Shown piece after piece: positions 1 to 9,572 of a stretch of 64,000 nt of DNA. The translations under genes and the position numbers were made by a program. Location of the stretch: positions 62,001-126,000 of the forward strand of contig NZ_JALNUP010000008.1 in assembly GCF_026540855.1 (NCBI RefSeq). The letters are read 5' to 3'. Each line of letters begins with the position of its first letter. Positions within the stretch are counted from its first letter, which is position 1. The DNA comes from Sphingomonas sp. GC_Shp_5. Its GTDB lineage: Bacteria > Pseudomonadota > Alphaproteobacteria > Sphingomonadales > Sphingomonadaceae. The notes under the pieces are model-generated. The model did not search any database and was not told where the DNA came from. It saw only the letters and a program-made list of their open reading frames with translations.

Positions 1-832
1 CGATCAGGGTGAACTCGCCCTGATACGGAATGGCGAAGACGACACGCTTGTCCGGGTTCTGGAGCAGGAAGGCATGATCGCCAGCGAACAGCTTCGGCAC
101 GATGATATGGCTGCCCTTGATCAGCCGCACGCCACGATCGCGGCGTGCATCAGGCACCTTGCCCAGCACGTCGGCAACCCACGGCCCTGCGGCGTTGACC
201 AGCACCCGCGCCGTTATCGTGCGCCGCCCTGCTTTATCCTCGATCGTGGCGCGCCATCCGCCTTGCTGGCGCTCGGCATCGACCAGCCGCGTATGGGTGA
301 GCAGGGTCGCGCCGCGCTCGGCCGCATCGCAGGCATTGAGCACCACCAGCCGGCTGTCCTCCACCCAGCAATCCGAATAGACGAAAGCCTTGGCCTTGCC
401 TGGCTTCAGCCCGGCACCGAGCAGGTCGATTTCGAGGCTGACGGTGCGGGTGGCGGGCAGCTTCTTGCGACCGCCGAGATGGTCGTAGAGGAACAAGCCG
501 AGCCGGACGAGCCACGCCGGCCGCGGCGAATTGGTCTGCGGCAGCACGAATTGCAGCGGCCAGATGATGTGCGGCGCCATGCCGAGCAGCCGCTCGCGCT
601 CGATCAGCGCCTCGCGTACCAGGCGAAATTCGTAATATTCGAGATAGCGCAGGCCGCCATGGATCAGCTTGGTCGAAGCGGACGAGGTGTGGCTGGCGAA
701 ATCGTCCTGCTCGACAAGCATGACCCGCAGCCCGCGGCCGACTGCGTCGCGGGCGATACCAACGCCGTTGATGCCGCCGCCGACTATCAGCATATCCACA
801 TCGTGCCCGCTGCCGGCTACCGGCTTAGCCAT
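1..832 (-). CDS. glpD: Aerobic glycerol-3-phosphate dehydrogenase, C-terminus cut by window edge
   Basis: FAD-dependent membrane enzyme that oxidises glycerol-3-phosphate to dihydroxyacetone phosphate and passes electrons to quinone. Translating the minus strand from the ATG at 832 gives an N-terminal FAD-binding segment (MLIVGGGINGVGIARDA, about residues 14-30) followed by the family hallmark STKLIHGGLRYLEYYEF. About 277 residues are visible of the roughly 500 expected, so the gene runs past position 1. The start is fixed by AGAGGA just upstream; the only other nearby ATG (840) meets a stop at once. It is divergent from glpF-glpK, the classic glycerol regulon arrangement. The identity is secure. 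Confidence 0.93.
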   Translation of the reverse strand, partial: MAKPVAGSGHDVDMLIVGGGINGVGIARDAVGRGLRVMLVEQDDFASHTSSASTKLIHGGLRYLEYYEFRLVREALIERERLLGMAPHIIWPLQFVLPQTNSPRPAWLVRLGLFLYDHLGGRKKLPATRTVSLEIDLLGAGLKPGKAKAFVYSDCWVEDSRLVVLNACDAAERGATLLTHTRLVDAERQQGGWRATIEDKAGRRTITARVLVNAAGPWVADVLGKVPDARRDRGVRLIKGSHIIVPKLFAGDHAFLLQNPDKRVVFAIPYQGEFTLI

Positions 833-902
833 CCTCACATCCTCTTGATTGCGCAAAGCTTTATAGAAAATCGCACGTGGTTCCCTTCGCTTCATATACG
901 TG

Positions 903-956
903 CGAACGTTCGAAAACTCAATTGATGGTTCGAACGAAGCTGTTGACGTTCGTTTC
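903..956. promoter_or_regulatory. Candidate GlpR operator cluster between glpD and glpF
   Basis: The 172-bp divergent gap holds a 10-bp palindrome CGAACGTTCG (903-912), an 8-bp palindrome GTTCGAAC (928-935) and a third half-site GACGTTCG (945-952). DeoR-family GlpR repressors bind TTCG-containing repeats in enterobacteria, so repeated TTCG/CGAA elements between glpD and glpFK fit a shared operator. No glpR gene is in view, so the regulator is inferred. Confidence 0.5.
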
Positions 957-1004
957 AAATGGCTCAAGGAAGCGAAGCAACGAAGAACGAGAGGACGGGC
1001 AGGC

Positions 1005-1868
1005 ATGGCGCACCCGAACGAAGCGGCAACCACCGTGGCATCAGCAAGCGCGAGCGCGCCGCCGCTGTCACCCGCCCGCAAGCTGATCGGCGAGCTGATC
1101 TCGGAGGCGCTGGCAATGGCGATCGTCATCGGCCTCGGCGATTCCGCGGCGGCGATGTTCACGCTGTACGATCCAAGCCCCTATGCCACCGCTTATTGGG
1201 GCGTGTGCATCGCCTGGGGTCTCGCCGTCACCACCGCCATCTACGTCACCGGTGCCGTCTCGGGCACCCACGCCAACCCGGCGGTGACGCTGGCGCTGAC
1301 GCTGTTCCGCGGTTTTCCCCGCCACAAGGTGCTGCCCTATATGGCCGCGCAGGTCGTGGGCGGCTTCATTGGCGCGGCGCTGGTCTATCAGATGTTCTCG
1401 CCGGTGATCGATGCGTTCAACACCCTCCATGGCGTCGGGCGCGAGGCCGGCGGCGCGGCTGGCGTGTTCTTCACCCATCCTGGCGAGCATATCACCCCGA
1501 TCCACGCCTTCTGGGACGAAGTGATCCTCACCGGTATCCTGCTGCTCGGCATCTTCGCGATCACCGACGAGTTCAACACCCAGGCGCCGATGGCCAATGC
1601 CAGCGCGCTGATCATCGGCCTGCTAGTCGCCTGCATCGGGGCGTCCGCCGGGTATCTTGAAGCCTGGCCGCTGAACCCGGCGCGCGACTTCGGACCGCGG
1701 CTGTTCTGCTATCTGTTCGGCTGGGGCGGCGCCGCATTGCCGGGGCCTGACCATTATTGGTGGGTGCCGATCGCCGGCCCATTCGTCGGCGGAATATGTG
1801 GCGCGGCGGTCTACCAGTTCCTCGTCAAACCCTATCTGCCGCGCCGTGCCGAGGCTAGGCACGGGTGA
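1005..1868 (+). CDS. glpF: Glycerol facilitator / aquaglyceroporin (MIP family)
   Basis: Inner-membrane channel letting glycerol enter by facilitated diffusion. The 287-residue protein has the duplicated six-helix MIP plan with two NPA-type boxes: the first reads THANPAVTLAL, the second LNPARDFGPRLF, which has the aspartate after NPAR usual in glycerol channels. I chose the ATG at 1005 because GAGAGGACG lies just upstream; an in-frame earlier start at 900 would add 35 charged residues and run through the operator region. It lies 40 bp upstream of glpK on the same strand and is probably co-transcribed with it. Confidence 0.92.
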   Translation: MAHPNEAATTVASASASAPPLSPARKLIGELISEALAMAIVIGLGDSAAAMFTLYDPSPYATAYWGVCIAWGLAVTTAIYVTGAVSGTHANPAVTLALTLFRGFPRHKVLPYMAAQVVGGFIGAALVYQMFSPVIDAFNTLHGVGREAGGAAGVFFTHPGEHITPIHAFWDEVILTGILLLGIFAITDEFNTQAPMANASALIIGLLVACIGASAGYLEAWPLNPARDFGPRLFCYLFGWGGAALPGPDHYWWVPIAGPFVGGICGAAVYQFLVKPYLPRRAEARHG

Positions 1869-1908
1869 GCGCCAACCGACCACGATGACAGCATGAGGAT
1901 TGCCCCCG

Positions 1909-3411
1909 ATGGCCCCTGCCCCCACCCACATCCTGGCGATCGACCAGGGCACCACCTCCACCCGCTCGATCGTGTTCGACGTCCACGCCCGCCCGGTCGC
2001 CACCGCGCAGACCGAATTCGCGCAGCATTATCCCAATCTCGGCTGGGTGGAGCATGACCCCGAGGACATCTGGCGCGACACGCTCGCCACCGCGCGCCAG
2101 GCGATCGCCGACAGCGGCGTCGGCGCCGACGGCATCGCCGCGATCGGCATCACCAACCAGCGAGAGACGGTGGTGGTATGGGATCGCGCTACCGGCGCTG
2201 CCATCCACAACGCGATCGTCTGGCAGGACCGCCGCACCGCCGAGGTGTGCGCGCGGCTGAAGGCCGAGGGCGCCGAGCCGATGGTCCGCGCCAAGACCGG
2301 GCTGCTGCTCGACCCCTATTTCTCGGGCACCAAGCTCGCCTGGATCCTCGACCATGTCGAGGGCGCGCGCGCGCGCGCCGAGGCCGGCGAGCTGGCGTTC
2401 GGCACCATCGACAGCTTCCTGCTGTGGCGGCTGACCGGCGGCGCGGTCCACGCCACCGACGTCACCAACGCCGGCCGCACCCTGCTGTACGACATCCGCG
2501 AGCAGCGCTGGGACGAGGAACTGTGCGCGCTGATCGGCGTACCGATGGCGATGCTGCCGACGGTGCATGACAACAGCCACCTGTTCGGCACCACCGCCGC
2601 CGGGCTGTTCGACGCGGCGATCCCGATCGCCGGGATGGCCGGCGACCAGCAGGCGGCGCTGTTCGGCCAGGCCTGCTTCGCCCCCGGCATGGCCAAGTCG
2701 ACCTACGGCACCGGCTGTTTCATGCTGCTCAACACCGGCGAGGAGGCGATCGACTCCGAGCATCGCCTGCTCACCACGCCGGCCTACCGGCTGAACGGCA
2801 AGATGACCTATGCGCTCGAAGGCTCGATCTTCGTCGCCGGCGCCGCGGTGAAATGGCTGCGCGACGGCATCGGGGTGATCACCCATGCCCGCGAGACCAA
2901 CGACATGGCGACGCAGGTGCCCGACAGCCACGGCGTCTATATGGTGCCCGCTTTCGTTGGCCTCGGTGCGCCGCACTGGGATCCCGATGCCCGCGGCGCG
3001 ATCTTCGGGCTGACGCTCGGCGCCACCGCGGCGCACCTCGCCCGCGCGGCATTAGAAGCGGTCGGCTACCAGACCATGGACCTTGCCGATGCGATGATCG
3101 CCGACGGCGGCGCCGCGCCCGCCACCATCCGGGTGGATGGCGGCATGGCCGCCAACGACTGGCTGTGCCAGTTCCTCGCCGACATGCTCCAGGTGCCGGT
3201 GGAACGACCGCTACATCTCGAGACCACCGCGCTCGGCGCCGCCTTCCACGCCGGGCTGGCCGTGGGGCTGTGGCCGGATCTCGAGGCGCTCGCGCGCACC
3301 TGGGCACGCCGCGATGCCTTCGCGCCGCGGATGGCGGACGAGGCGCGCGCCACGCTGATCGCCGGCTGGCAGCACGCGCTGGCGAGAACGCTGACCGACC
3401 CGGCCGCCTGA
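1909..3411 (+). CDS. glpK: Glycerol kinase
   Basis: ATP-dependent phosphorylation of glycerol to sn-glycerol-3-phosphate, trapping the sugar alcohol that enters through GlpF. At 500 residues it is normal FGGY-family length. Visible signatures are the N-terminal phosphate loop [16 protein letters not shown], the [10 protein letters not shown] segment, [12 protein letters not shown], and the FGGY region with [12 protein letters not shown] and [16 protein letters not shown] at 1895-1899 sits about nine bases before the ATG at 1909; a TTG at 1900 is too close to it. Its product is the substrate of the divergent GlpD, so the three genes make a complete glycerol entry route. Confidence 0.95.
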   Translation: MAPAPTHILAIDQGTTSTRSIVFDVHARPVATAQTEFAQHYPNLGWVEHDPEDIWRDTLATARQAIADSGVGADGIAAIGITNQRETVVVWDRATGAAIHNAIVWQDRRTAEVCARLKAEGAEPMVRAKTGLLLDPYFSGTKLAWILDHVEGARARAEAGELAFGTIDSFLLWRLTGGAVHATDVTNAGRTLLYDIREQRWDEELCALIGVPMAMLPTVHDNSHLFGTTAAGLFDAAIPIAGMAGDQQAALFGQACFAPGMAKSTYGTGCFMLLNTGEEAIDSEHRLLTTPAYRLNGKMTYALEGSIFVAGAAVKWLRDGIGVITHARETNDMATQVPDSHGVYMVPAFVGLGAPHWDPDARGAIFGLTLGATAAHLARAALEAVGYQTMDLADAMIADGGAAPATIRVDGGMAANDWLCQFLADMLQVPVERPLHLETTALGAAFHAGLAVGLWPDLEALARTWARRDAFAPRMADEARATLIAGWQHALARTLTDPAA

Positions 3412-3420
3412 CCGCGAGGG

Positions 3421-3446
3421 ACCGGCGCGGCTGCGATCCCGCCGGT
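3421..3446 (+). terminator. Hairpin after glpK
   Basis: Perfect 7-bp stem ACCGGCG/CGCCGGT just after the glpK stop. No clear T-run follows, so it could be an mRNA-end stabiliser instead. Confidence 0.4.
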
Positions 3447-3510
3447 TACTCCACCCGTCGCAGCCTGCGTTGACGAAAAGCAGGCTGGCGGCCAGGGCTG
3501 GAGCTGTTAG

Positions 3511-4611
<1,101 letters not shown>

Positions 4612-4700
4612 GGTGACACCGGGGCGTCCTGCCAGCCTGACAGGCCGATGACGCTTTCGACAGTTGCAGTGCGCGGCCCCGCCGTCTAGGCGCTGGGCCA

Positions 4701-5486
4701 ATGCGTTCGGCGTCTTACCTGCCCTCGTCGGACACCCCGCGCGCCGCTCGCCGGCGGACAGGATCGTTCCTGCTCGCGATCGCCGCGCACATCCTGATCA
4801 TCTGGCTGCTGCTGCGGCTCGCGCCCACGCTCAATCCGCCGCCGCGCGAGGTGGAGCGGCCGCCGACCACCTTCAGCATGCTGCCCGAGCCACAGAGCAC
4901 CTCCACCGCCGACAGTCGCACCCGCAAGCCGGTAACTGCCAAGACGTCCGGCGGGGCGCCGCCCAAGCGCTCGGTGCCGACCCCGGTAAAGACCACGCCG
5001 ACCACCCCCACGCCGGTCACGCCCCCTTTTCCCAAGATGCTCAACCTGTCGCTAACATCGGCCGACATCAGCAAGATCCAGTCGGCGCCGGCAAGCGACG
5101 CCGCGGCGGACGAGGGCGACGGCACCGGCAGCGGCAAGGACAGCGGCTCGACCTATGGCCCCGGCGAAGGCCCGGGCGGCGAACGCCTGTACAATGCCGA
5201 ATGGTATAAGGGGCCGAGCCAGTCGCAGCTCTCCTTCTACATGCCGCACAATGTCGCCAAGGGCAGCTGGGCGACGATCGCGTGCAAGACCATCCCGCGC
5301 TTCCATGTCGAGAATTGCCGGGCACTGGACGAATCACCGGTGGGATCAGGCCTGTCGCGCGCGGTTCGCGAGGCGGCCTGGCAGTTCCTGGTGCGACCAC
5401 CGCGGGTCGGCGGCAAGACGCTGGTGGGCGCCTGGGTGCGGATCCGCATCGACTTCACCGACCCCGCACCCGGCCCCGCCAAGTAG
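4701..5486 (+). CDS. TonB-like energy transducer family protein
   Basis: Predicted inner-membrane-anchored, periplasm-spanning protein of 261 residues. It has one hydrophobic anchor (about residues 22-40, [18 protein letters not shown]), a Pro/Thr-rich linker (about 45-115), a Gly/Asp-rich stretch, and a C-terminal domain resembling the TonB C-terminal fold, with a conserved pair of cysteines (IACKTIP, VENCRAL) and [16 protein letters not shown]. TonB proteins pass proton-motive energy to outer-membrane receptors, and this window encodes many. No exbB/exbD is adjacent and the cysteine-bearing domain is atypical, so transport energisation is inference; a structural or wall-linked role is possible given the neighbouring MreB homologue 89 bp upstream. 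Confidence 0.6.
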   Translation: MRSASYLPSSDTPRAARRRTGSFLLAIAAHILIIWLLLRLAPTLNPPPREVERPPTTFSMLPEPQSTSTADSRTRKPVTAKTSGGAPPKRSVPTPVKTTPTTPTPVTPPFPKMLNLSLTSADISKIQSAPASDAAADEGDGTGSGKDSGSTYGPGEGPGGERLYNAEWYKGPSQSQLSFYMPHNVAKGSWATIACKTIPRFHVENCRALDESPVGSGLSRAVREAAWQFLVRPPRVGGKTLVGAWVRIRIDFTDPAPGPAK

Positions 5487-5499
5487 CCGCCGCGGCATA

Positions 5500-5523
5500 A
5501 CCGCCGGCCATCCCGCGGGCGGT
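5500..5523. terminator. Short hairpin between convergent genes
   Basis: ACCGCC (5500-5505) pairs with GGCGGT (5518-5523) between the convergent TonB-like gene and the small membrane protein gene, whose stop it overlaps. The stem is short and no T-run is present. Confidence 0.35.
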
Positions 5524-5738
5524 CAGCAGCGGCGCGTGCGCATCGCCCAGACGATCGCGACGATCGGTATCACCAACGCCACCCAGGAGATCATGTCGCG
5601 AAGGCCGTCGCCGGTCAGCGCGCTGATCAGGCCGATGCAGCTGATCACGCCGATCGCCATGGGCACTGCAAAGATGGTGGTGAGCGACTGGGCACCGCGG
5701 CGTGGCGGCGCCGGGCGGACCGACGGATAGGCCTTCAT
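5523..5738 (-). CDS. Small two-helix membrane protein in the PepSY operon
   Basis: A 71-residue protein starting MKAYPSVRPAPP with two hydrophobic segments (about 23-41 and 47-64) and a basic C-terminus ending MRTRRC. Its ATG overlaps the stop of the PepSY gene by four bases (ATGA), which signals translational coupling and supports it as a real gene. I do not recognise a family. As the second gene of the PepSY unit it may be an accessory subunit of the membrane protein, but that rests only on the overlap. Confidence 0.6.
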   Translation of the reverse strand: MKAYPSVRPAPPRRGAQSLTTIFAVPMAIGVISCIGLISALTGDGLRDMISWVALVIPIVAIVWAMRTRRC

Positions 5739-6886
5739 GCGGCCGTCACCGGCACGGCGATGCCGCCGGTCTCCACCTCGCGCACCCGCGCGTCGAGCGA
5801 ACTGCGCCGCTTGCCGAGCCACAGGTAGATCCCTGAGCCAAGGATCACGATCGTGACCAGATCGAGCAGCGCCCACAGGATCTTCATCGGCAGCCCGCCG
5901 TAATCGCCGAAATGGAGTGGCTGCGACACCAGCAGCGCCTGCACGTACCAGGGCATCGGCGCGATCGCGGTCAGCTTACCGGTGACGGCATCGACCAGCG
6001 CCGGGGTGAGCAGCCGCTTGGTCAGCGGCGTGGTGCCCTGGAGGAACACCGCATAATGATGCTTGCTGCTGTAGGTGGTGCCGGGGAAGGCAACGAATTG
6101 CGGCCGGTTGCCGGGCGCCGCCGCCTTGGCGGTATCCACCGCCGCCTGGATCGAACCGAGCTTGGCGGGGGCGATCGGCGGCAGGCCGGCATAAGCCGCG
6201 GTCATCCGCGCCAGATCATTGGCTTGCCATAGCTGGACGATCGGCGTCGCCAGCGTGTTGATCACCCCGGTGAGGCCGACGACGCTTGCCCACGCCAGCG
6301 CGACGACGCCGAGCAAATTGTGATAGTCGAGCCACTTCAGCCGCCGGCTGCGGGTGGTGCGCAGCGTGCCGAATTGCAGCTTGCGCATGAACGGCGCGTA
6401 CAACACCACGCCCGAGACGATCGCGACGAAGAACAACAGGCCCATGAAGCCGAGGAACAGCAGGCCGGGCAGCCCCAGGAACATGTCGGTGTGGAGGCGC
6501 AGGATGAACGCCATCACCCCGCCACCGTTGTTGGCGGCGCCGACAGGCTTGCCGCTATAGGCGTCATAGCCGCGGAAGGTGTAGTCGGTGATCTTGTCCG
6601 GCGGGCTGGTGGTCACATAGACGACCGGCTTTTCCTCGTCGAAGCTGAGATATTGGCCGACGTCCTTGGGGCGATCCTTGAGCGCGGTGCGGACGATGCT
6701 GTCGAGCGACGCCGGCGGCCCGGCAGGCGCGGCGGACACGGCCGGCGCCGGCGAGGTCAGTTCGTCGATTTCCTCGGTGAAGATCAGCGGCAAGCCGGTG
6801 ACGCACAGCATGAACAGGAACAGCGTACAGACGAGGCTGGTCCATTTGTGGACCAGATACCAGGCGCGGACGGTCGTGTTGGTCAT
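5735..6886 (-). CDS. PepSY-associated transmembrane protein (PiuB-like)
   Basis: Inner-membrane protein of about 383 residues with the PepSY_TM layout: a helix after WYLVHKWTSLVCTLFL, a periplasmic segment with a PepSY-like stretch, two more helices around residues 150-220 with membrane histidines (LRLHTDMFLG, WLDYHNLLGV), a second periplasmic domain and a C-terminal helix (IVILGSGIYLWLG). Relatives often sit with siderophore receptors and are thought to reduce or release iron in the periplasm. The ATG at 6886 is preceded by AGGA, so I trimmed 29 upstream codons. A Fur-like box lies 22-40 bp upstream, in agreement with an iron role. No receptor is adjacent, so the substrate is unknown. Confidence 0.8.
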   Translation of the reverse strand: MTNTTVRAWYLVHKWTSLVCTLFLFMLCVTGLPLIFTEEIDELTSPAPAVSAAPAGPPASLDSIVRTALKDRPKDVGQYLSFDEEKPVVYVTTSPPDKITDYTFRGYDAYSGKPVGAANNGGGVMAFILRLHTDMFLGLPGLLFLGFMGLLFFVAIVSGVVLYAPFMRKLQFGTLRTTRSRRLKWLDYHNLLGVVALAWASVVGLTGVINTLATPIVQLWQANDLARMTAAYAGLPPIAPAKLGSIQAAVDTAKAAAPGNRPQFVAFPGTTYSSKHHYAVFLQGTTPLTKRLLTPALVDAVTGKLTAIAPMPWYVQALLVSQPLHFGDYGGLPMKILWALLDLVTIVILGSGIYLWLGKRRSSLDARVREVETGGIAVPVTAA

Positions 6887-6907
6887 TCCTGCGCTTGGCC
6901 GATCGTT

Positions 6908-6926
6908 GCGAGTGACTTTCAATAGC
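6908..6926 (-). promoter_or_regulatory. Candidate Fur box upstream of the PepSY operon
   Basis: On the minus strand the 19-mer GCTATTGAAAGTCACTCGC is an imperfect inverted repeat with 6 of 9 pairs matching. It agrees with the classic 19-bp Fur consensus at 12 of 19 positions by my count. It sits just upstream of the PepSY start codon, where a repressor would block transcription. Confidence 0.45.
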
Positions 6927-6984
6927 GTTGTTAGGTGAAGGGGATTGGCGTGGCAACCCCCGGGGATCGACAAGCGGTTACCGA

Positions 6985-7022
6985 GGAGACGGGGCAGGCG
7001 TCGACGCCCGCCCGCCGTCTCC
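6985..7022 (-). terminator. Terminator hairpin after the GH43 operon
   Basis: Outer 8-bp stem GGAGACGG (6985-6992) with CCGTCTCC (7015-7022), enclosing the palindrome GGCGTCGACGCC. It lies 28 bp past the stop of the last GH43 gene. There is no T-run, so termination could be Rho-assisted. Confidence 0.6.
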
Positions 7023-7049
7023 CGGCTCAGGCTGACGTGACGGGGTAGA

Positions 7050-8477
7050 TCAGCTGAGGGTGATGGCGAGCGAGCGCGCTGCGATGCCCTTGGCGGGCAC
7101 CTGCATCACCAGTCCGCCGCCGGACGTCGGCTGGAGGCATTGGCGGTCGTTGCCGGCGGCCTGCAGCACCACGCTGTTGCTGCCCATCGATACCCGGCGG
7201 AACAGCTGGCTGCTGCTAGCGCCCGGCGCCACCAGCGTCACGCGACCCTGCGCATCCCAACCGAGCCGCGACTCGGGCCGCGTGATCGGCTGGATCGCGA
7301 CCAGATCCGACGACGCGCCCGATGGCAGGAAGCGGAACTGGGTGGCGGCGAGCGGCCCGCTGCCGAGCTGCAGCGCGCGTTGCCGATGCACCACGAACTG
7401 GCCGACGTGCGCGGCGAACGACAGCCGATCGGGCAAGGGGCCGTTGCCGACGGGCACGCCGAAGTCCGGCGTGCCGTCGGCCTGATAATAGAGCCGCTGT
7501 ACCCGGGTATGGCGGTTGGGGTCGAACAGCGGATCGCCCTTGATCGCGGCATAGTCGCGGCCATGGTAGACCAGCATGTCGCGGCCCTGCTCGTCGACGG
7601 TGAACGAATTGTGCCCGGGGCCATAGACGCCGGTTGCCGCCGAGGTGGTGAACACCGGCTGCGGCGATTTGGTCCAGCTGCTCGCCTGCATGATGTCGGC
7701 GTCGGCACGCGCGGTGAGCATGCCGAGGCAATAGCGCTGGTCGGTGGCGCTTGCCGAATAGGTCATGAACAGCCGGCCGTGGCGTTCGAGCACCGCCGGC
7801 GCCTCGTTGACCTTGAAGCCCTGGATCTCCCAGTCGAGTGTCGGCACCGACAGGCGCACCGCCTTGGCGGCCAGCGTCAGCGGCGTCTTGAGCGGGGCGA
7901 GATAAAGGTTCGAATTGGTCTCGATCCCCGGCTCGCGCTGCGCCCAGGCGAAATAGCGGGTGCCGCGGTGGACGAAGCTGGTCGAATCGAGGTTGAAGCT
8001 GTCCCACGGCGCCTGGAACTGGCCGAGCACGCGCCAAGTGCCGGTCATCGGATCGGGGCCGTCGCAGGCGACCGCCCAGGTGCGGATGCGGAACACGTCC
8101 TCGCCGCCGCCGCTCGGGCCGGCGGCGAAATACATGATCCAGCGATTGTCGACGAGATGGAGCTCGGGCGCCCAGATGAAGCCCGACAGCGGGCCGCTGG
8201 CGAGATGGCGCCACAGCACGCGCTCGTCGGCGGTGGCGAGGCCCGCCAGCGTCTTCGACCGGCGCAGCACCAGCCGGTCATATTCGGGCACCGAACCGGT
8301 GAGATAATAATAGCCGTCGGTATGGCGAAACACCTGCGCGTCGGCGCGCTGGCGGACCAGCGGGTTCTGCGGCACCGCGCCCGCCGGGGCAGCGGCGCGG
8401 GCCAGCGCCGGCGCGGCGCCGGCAAGGCCGATCCCGGCGAGGACGCCGCGGCGGCTCGGCGACCAGGGCGCGCTCAA
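7050..8477 (-). CDS. Secreted GH43 family arabinosidase with C-terminal accessory domain
   Basis: Inverting glycosidase of the five-bladed propeller GH43 family, likely an exo-arabinofuranosidase acting on arabinan or arabino-oligosaccharides. It has a Tat-type signal (SRRGVLAGIGLAG, residues 8-20). The catalytic triad is visible as D45 (RADAQVF, base), D163 (FNLDSTSF, pKa modulator) and E224 (KVNEAPAV, acid). The propeller ends near residue 320; the last 150 or so residues form a beta-rich domain I could not assign, possibly carbohydrate-binding. The start overlaps the stop of the upstream GH43 gene by four bases, so the two are translationally coupled. The arabinan specificity comes from the locus, not the fold. 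Confidence 0.85.
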   Translation of the reverse strand: MSAPWSPSRRGVLAGIGLAGAAPALARAAAPAGAVPQNPLVRQRADAQVFRHTDGYYYLTGSVPEYDRLVLRRSKTLAGLATADERVLWRHLASGPLSGFIWAPELHLVDNRWIMYFAAGPSGGGEDVFRIRTWAVACDGPDPMTGTWRVLGQFQAPWDSFNLDSTSFVHRGTRYFAWAQREPGIETNSNLYLAPLKTPLTLAAKAVRLSVPTLDWEIQGFKVNEAPAVLERHGRLFMTYSASATDQRYCLGMLTARADADIMQASSWTKSPQPVFTTSAATGVYGPGHNSFTVDEQGRDMLVYHGRDYAAIKGDPLFDPNRHTRVQRLYYQADGTPDFGVPVGNGPLPDRLSFAAHVGQFVVHRQRALQLGSGPLAATQFRFLPSGASSDLVAIQPITRPESRLGWDAQGRVTLVAPGASSSQLFRRVSMGSNSVVLQAAGNDRQCLQPTSGGGLVMQVPAKGIAARSLAITLS

Positions 8478-9511
8478 CGCACCGCCTCCGGCCAGCCGTC
8501 GCTTGTCCAGTTCAGCGGCGAGATGCGCAGCGTCGGGGCGCCGCGCGCGGCTTTGTCATAGGCGTGGTACACGATGTAATCCTTGCCGTCGGTGTCATGG
8601 AAGATGCCGGGATGGCCCGGGCCGCGGAAGCGCCCCTGCTCCTCGAGATCGGCGCGCAGAACGATCGTCCCCTCCCCATCCAGCAGCCGGCTGCCGTCCT
8701 TGCCCAGATAGGGCCCGTCGATCCGCGCGGCGCGGCCGACCACGGTATAATAGGTGCTGTTCACGCCCTTGCAGCAATAATCATAGCTCGCGAACAGATA
8801 GTAAAAGGCGCCGTGGCTGACGATGAACGGCGCCTCGACCGGGTTGGGGCCGCCGGCGGGCGCGTGGCGGCTGGCGAGCGACACCGGCTTCTCGCCGGGG
8901 TGGAGCAGCTTGCCGGTGACGGGATCGAGCGCGAACAGCTTGATCCCGGTCCAGAAGCTGCCGAGCGACAGCCAGTGGCGGCCGTCGCGATCAATGACGT
9001 GGTTGGCGTCGATCGCGTTGAAGTCGTCGCCGGGCCGCGACATCACTACCAGGCCCTCGTCGCGCCAGCCGAAGCCGGGCGCGGCGGGGTCGAGCGTCGG
9101 GCTGGTGGCGAGGCCGATCGCCGAGCGGTTCGAGCCGAAGGTCGAGACCGCATAATAGAGGTGCCAGCGGCCGCTCCAGAACGACAGGTCCGGCGCCCAC
9201 ATGTCCTTGGCGCCGGGGATCGCGGTCGTCGCCCAGCCGGGCAGCGCGGCGAACGGCTTGGCCGCCGCGGTCCAGTGGATCAGATCGGGCGAGGTCTTGA
9301 CGTTGAGGCCGGTGCCGTAAACGTAATAGCGCCCCCTGTCCTTCGCCAGCACCGGATCGTGGGTGGGGACGAGGTCGCCGGTGATCACCGAGTTGATCGG
9401 CCCGGTGTCGGCGGGGCCGGATGACGGCGCCGGGGCCTGCGCCGGCGCGCTGCCGCCGCTCGCCAGCCATGCCGCCGCGAGCGCGGTGGCGAGATAGGTC
9501 CGAAGCGACAT
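8474..9511 (-). CDS. Secreted GH43 family endo-arabinanase-like enzyme
   Basis: 345-residue GH43 enzyme with a Sec signal (MSLRTYLATALAAAWLASGG). Catalytic residues are D52 (PTHDPVLA), D168 (FNAIDANHV) and E226 (NPVEAPFIV). The single-domain architecture and motifs resemble endo-1,5-alpha-arabinanases, which cut the arabinan backbone and feed oligosaccharides to the receptor encoded upstream and to the partner GH43 downstream. The ATG at 9511 is preceded by GGGAGA; an earlier in-frame start would add 34 residues with no signal-peptide logic. It follows the receptor gene by about 60 bp and overlaps the next GH43 gene. Confidence 0.85.
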   Translation of the reverse strand: MSLRTYLATALAAAWLASGGSAPAQAPAPSSGPADTGPINSVITGDLVPTHDPVLAKDRGRYYVYGTGLNVKTSPDLIHWTAAAKPFAALPGWATTAIPGAKDMWAPDLSFWSGRWHLYYAVSTFGSNRSAIGLATSPTLDPAAPGFGWRDEGLVVMSRPGDDFNAIDANHVIDRDGRHWLSLGSFWTGIKLFALDPVTGKLLHPGEKPVSLASRHAPAGGPNPVEAPFIVSHGAFYYLFASYDYCCKGVNSTYYTVVGRAARIDGPYLGKDGSRLLDGEGTIVLRADLEEQGRFRGPGHPGIFHDTDGKDYIVYHAYDKAARGAPTLRISPLNWTSDGWPEAVR

Positions 9512-9572
9512 GCGCGTATCTCCCTGTGCAACAACGGGCGTGACGGCACCCCCGCCCCGCTCGTCGTGCAGG

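Noticed and set aside
74..925. Open plus-strand frame of 283 codons at the left edge
   Set aside because: It is the antisense shadow of glpD, whose FAD motif and family hallmarks read clearly on the minus strand.
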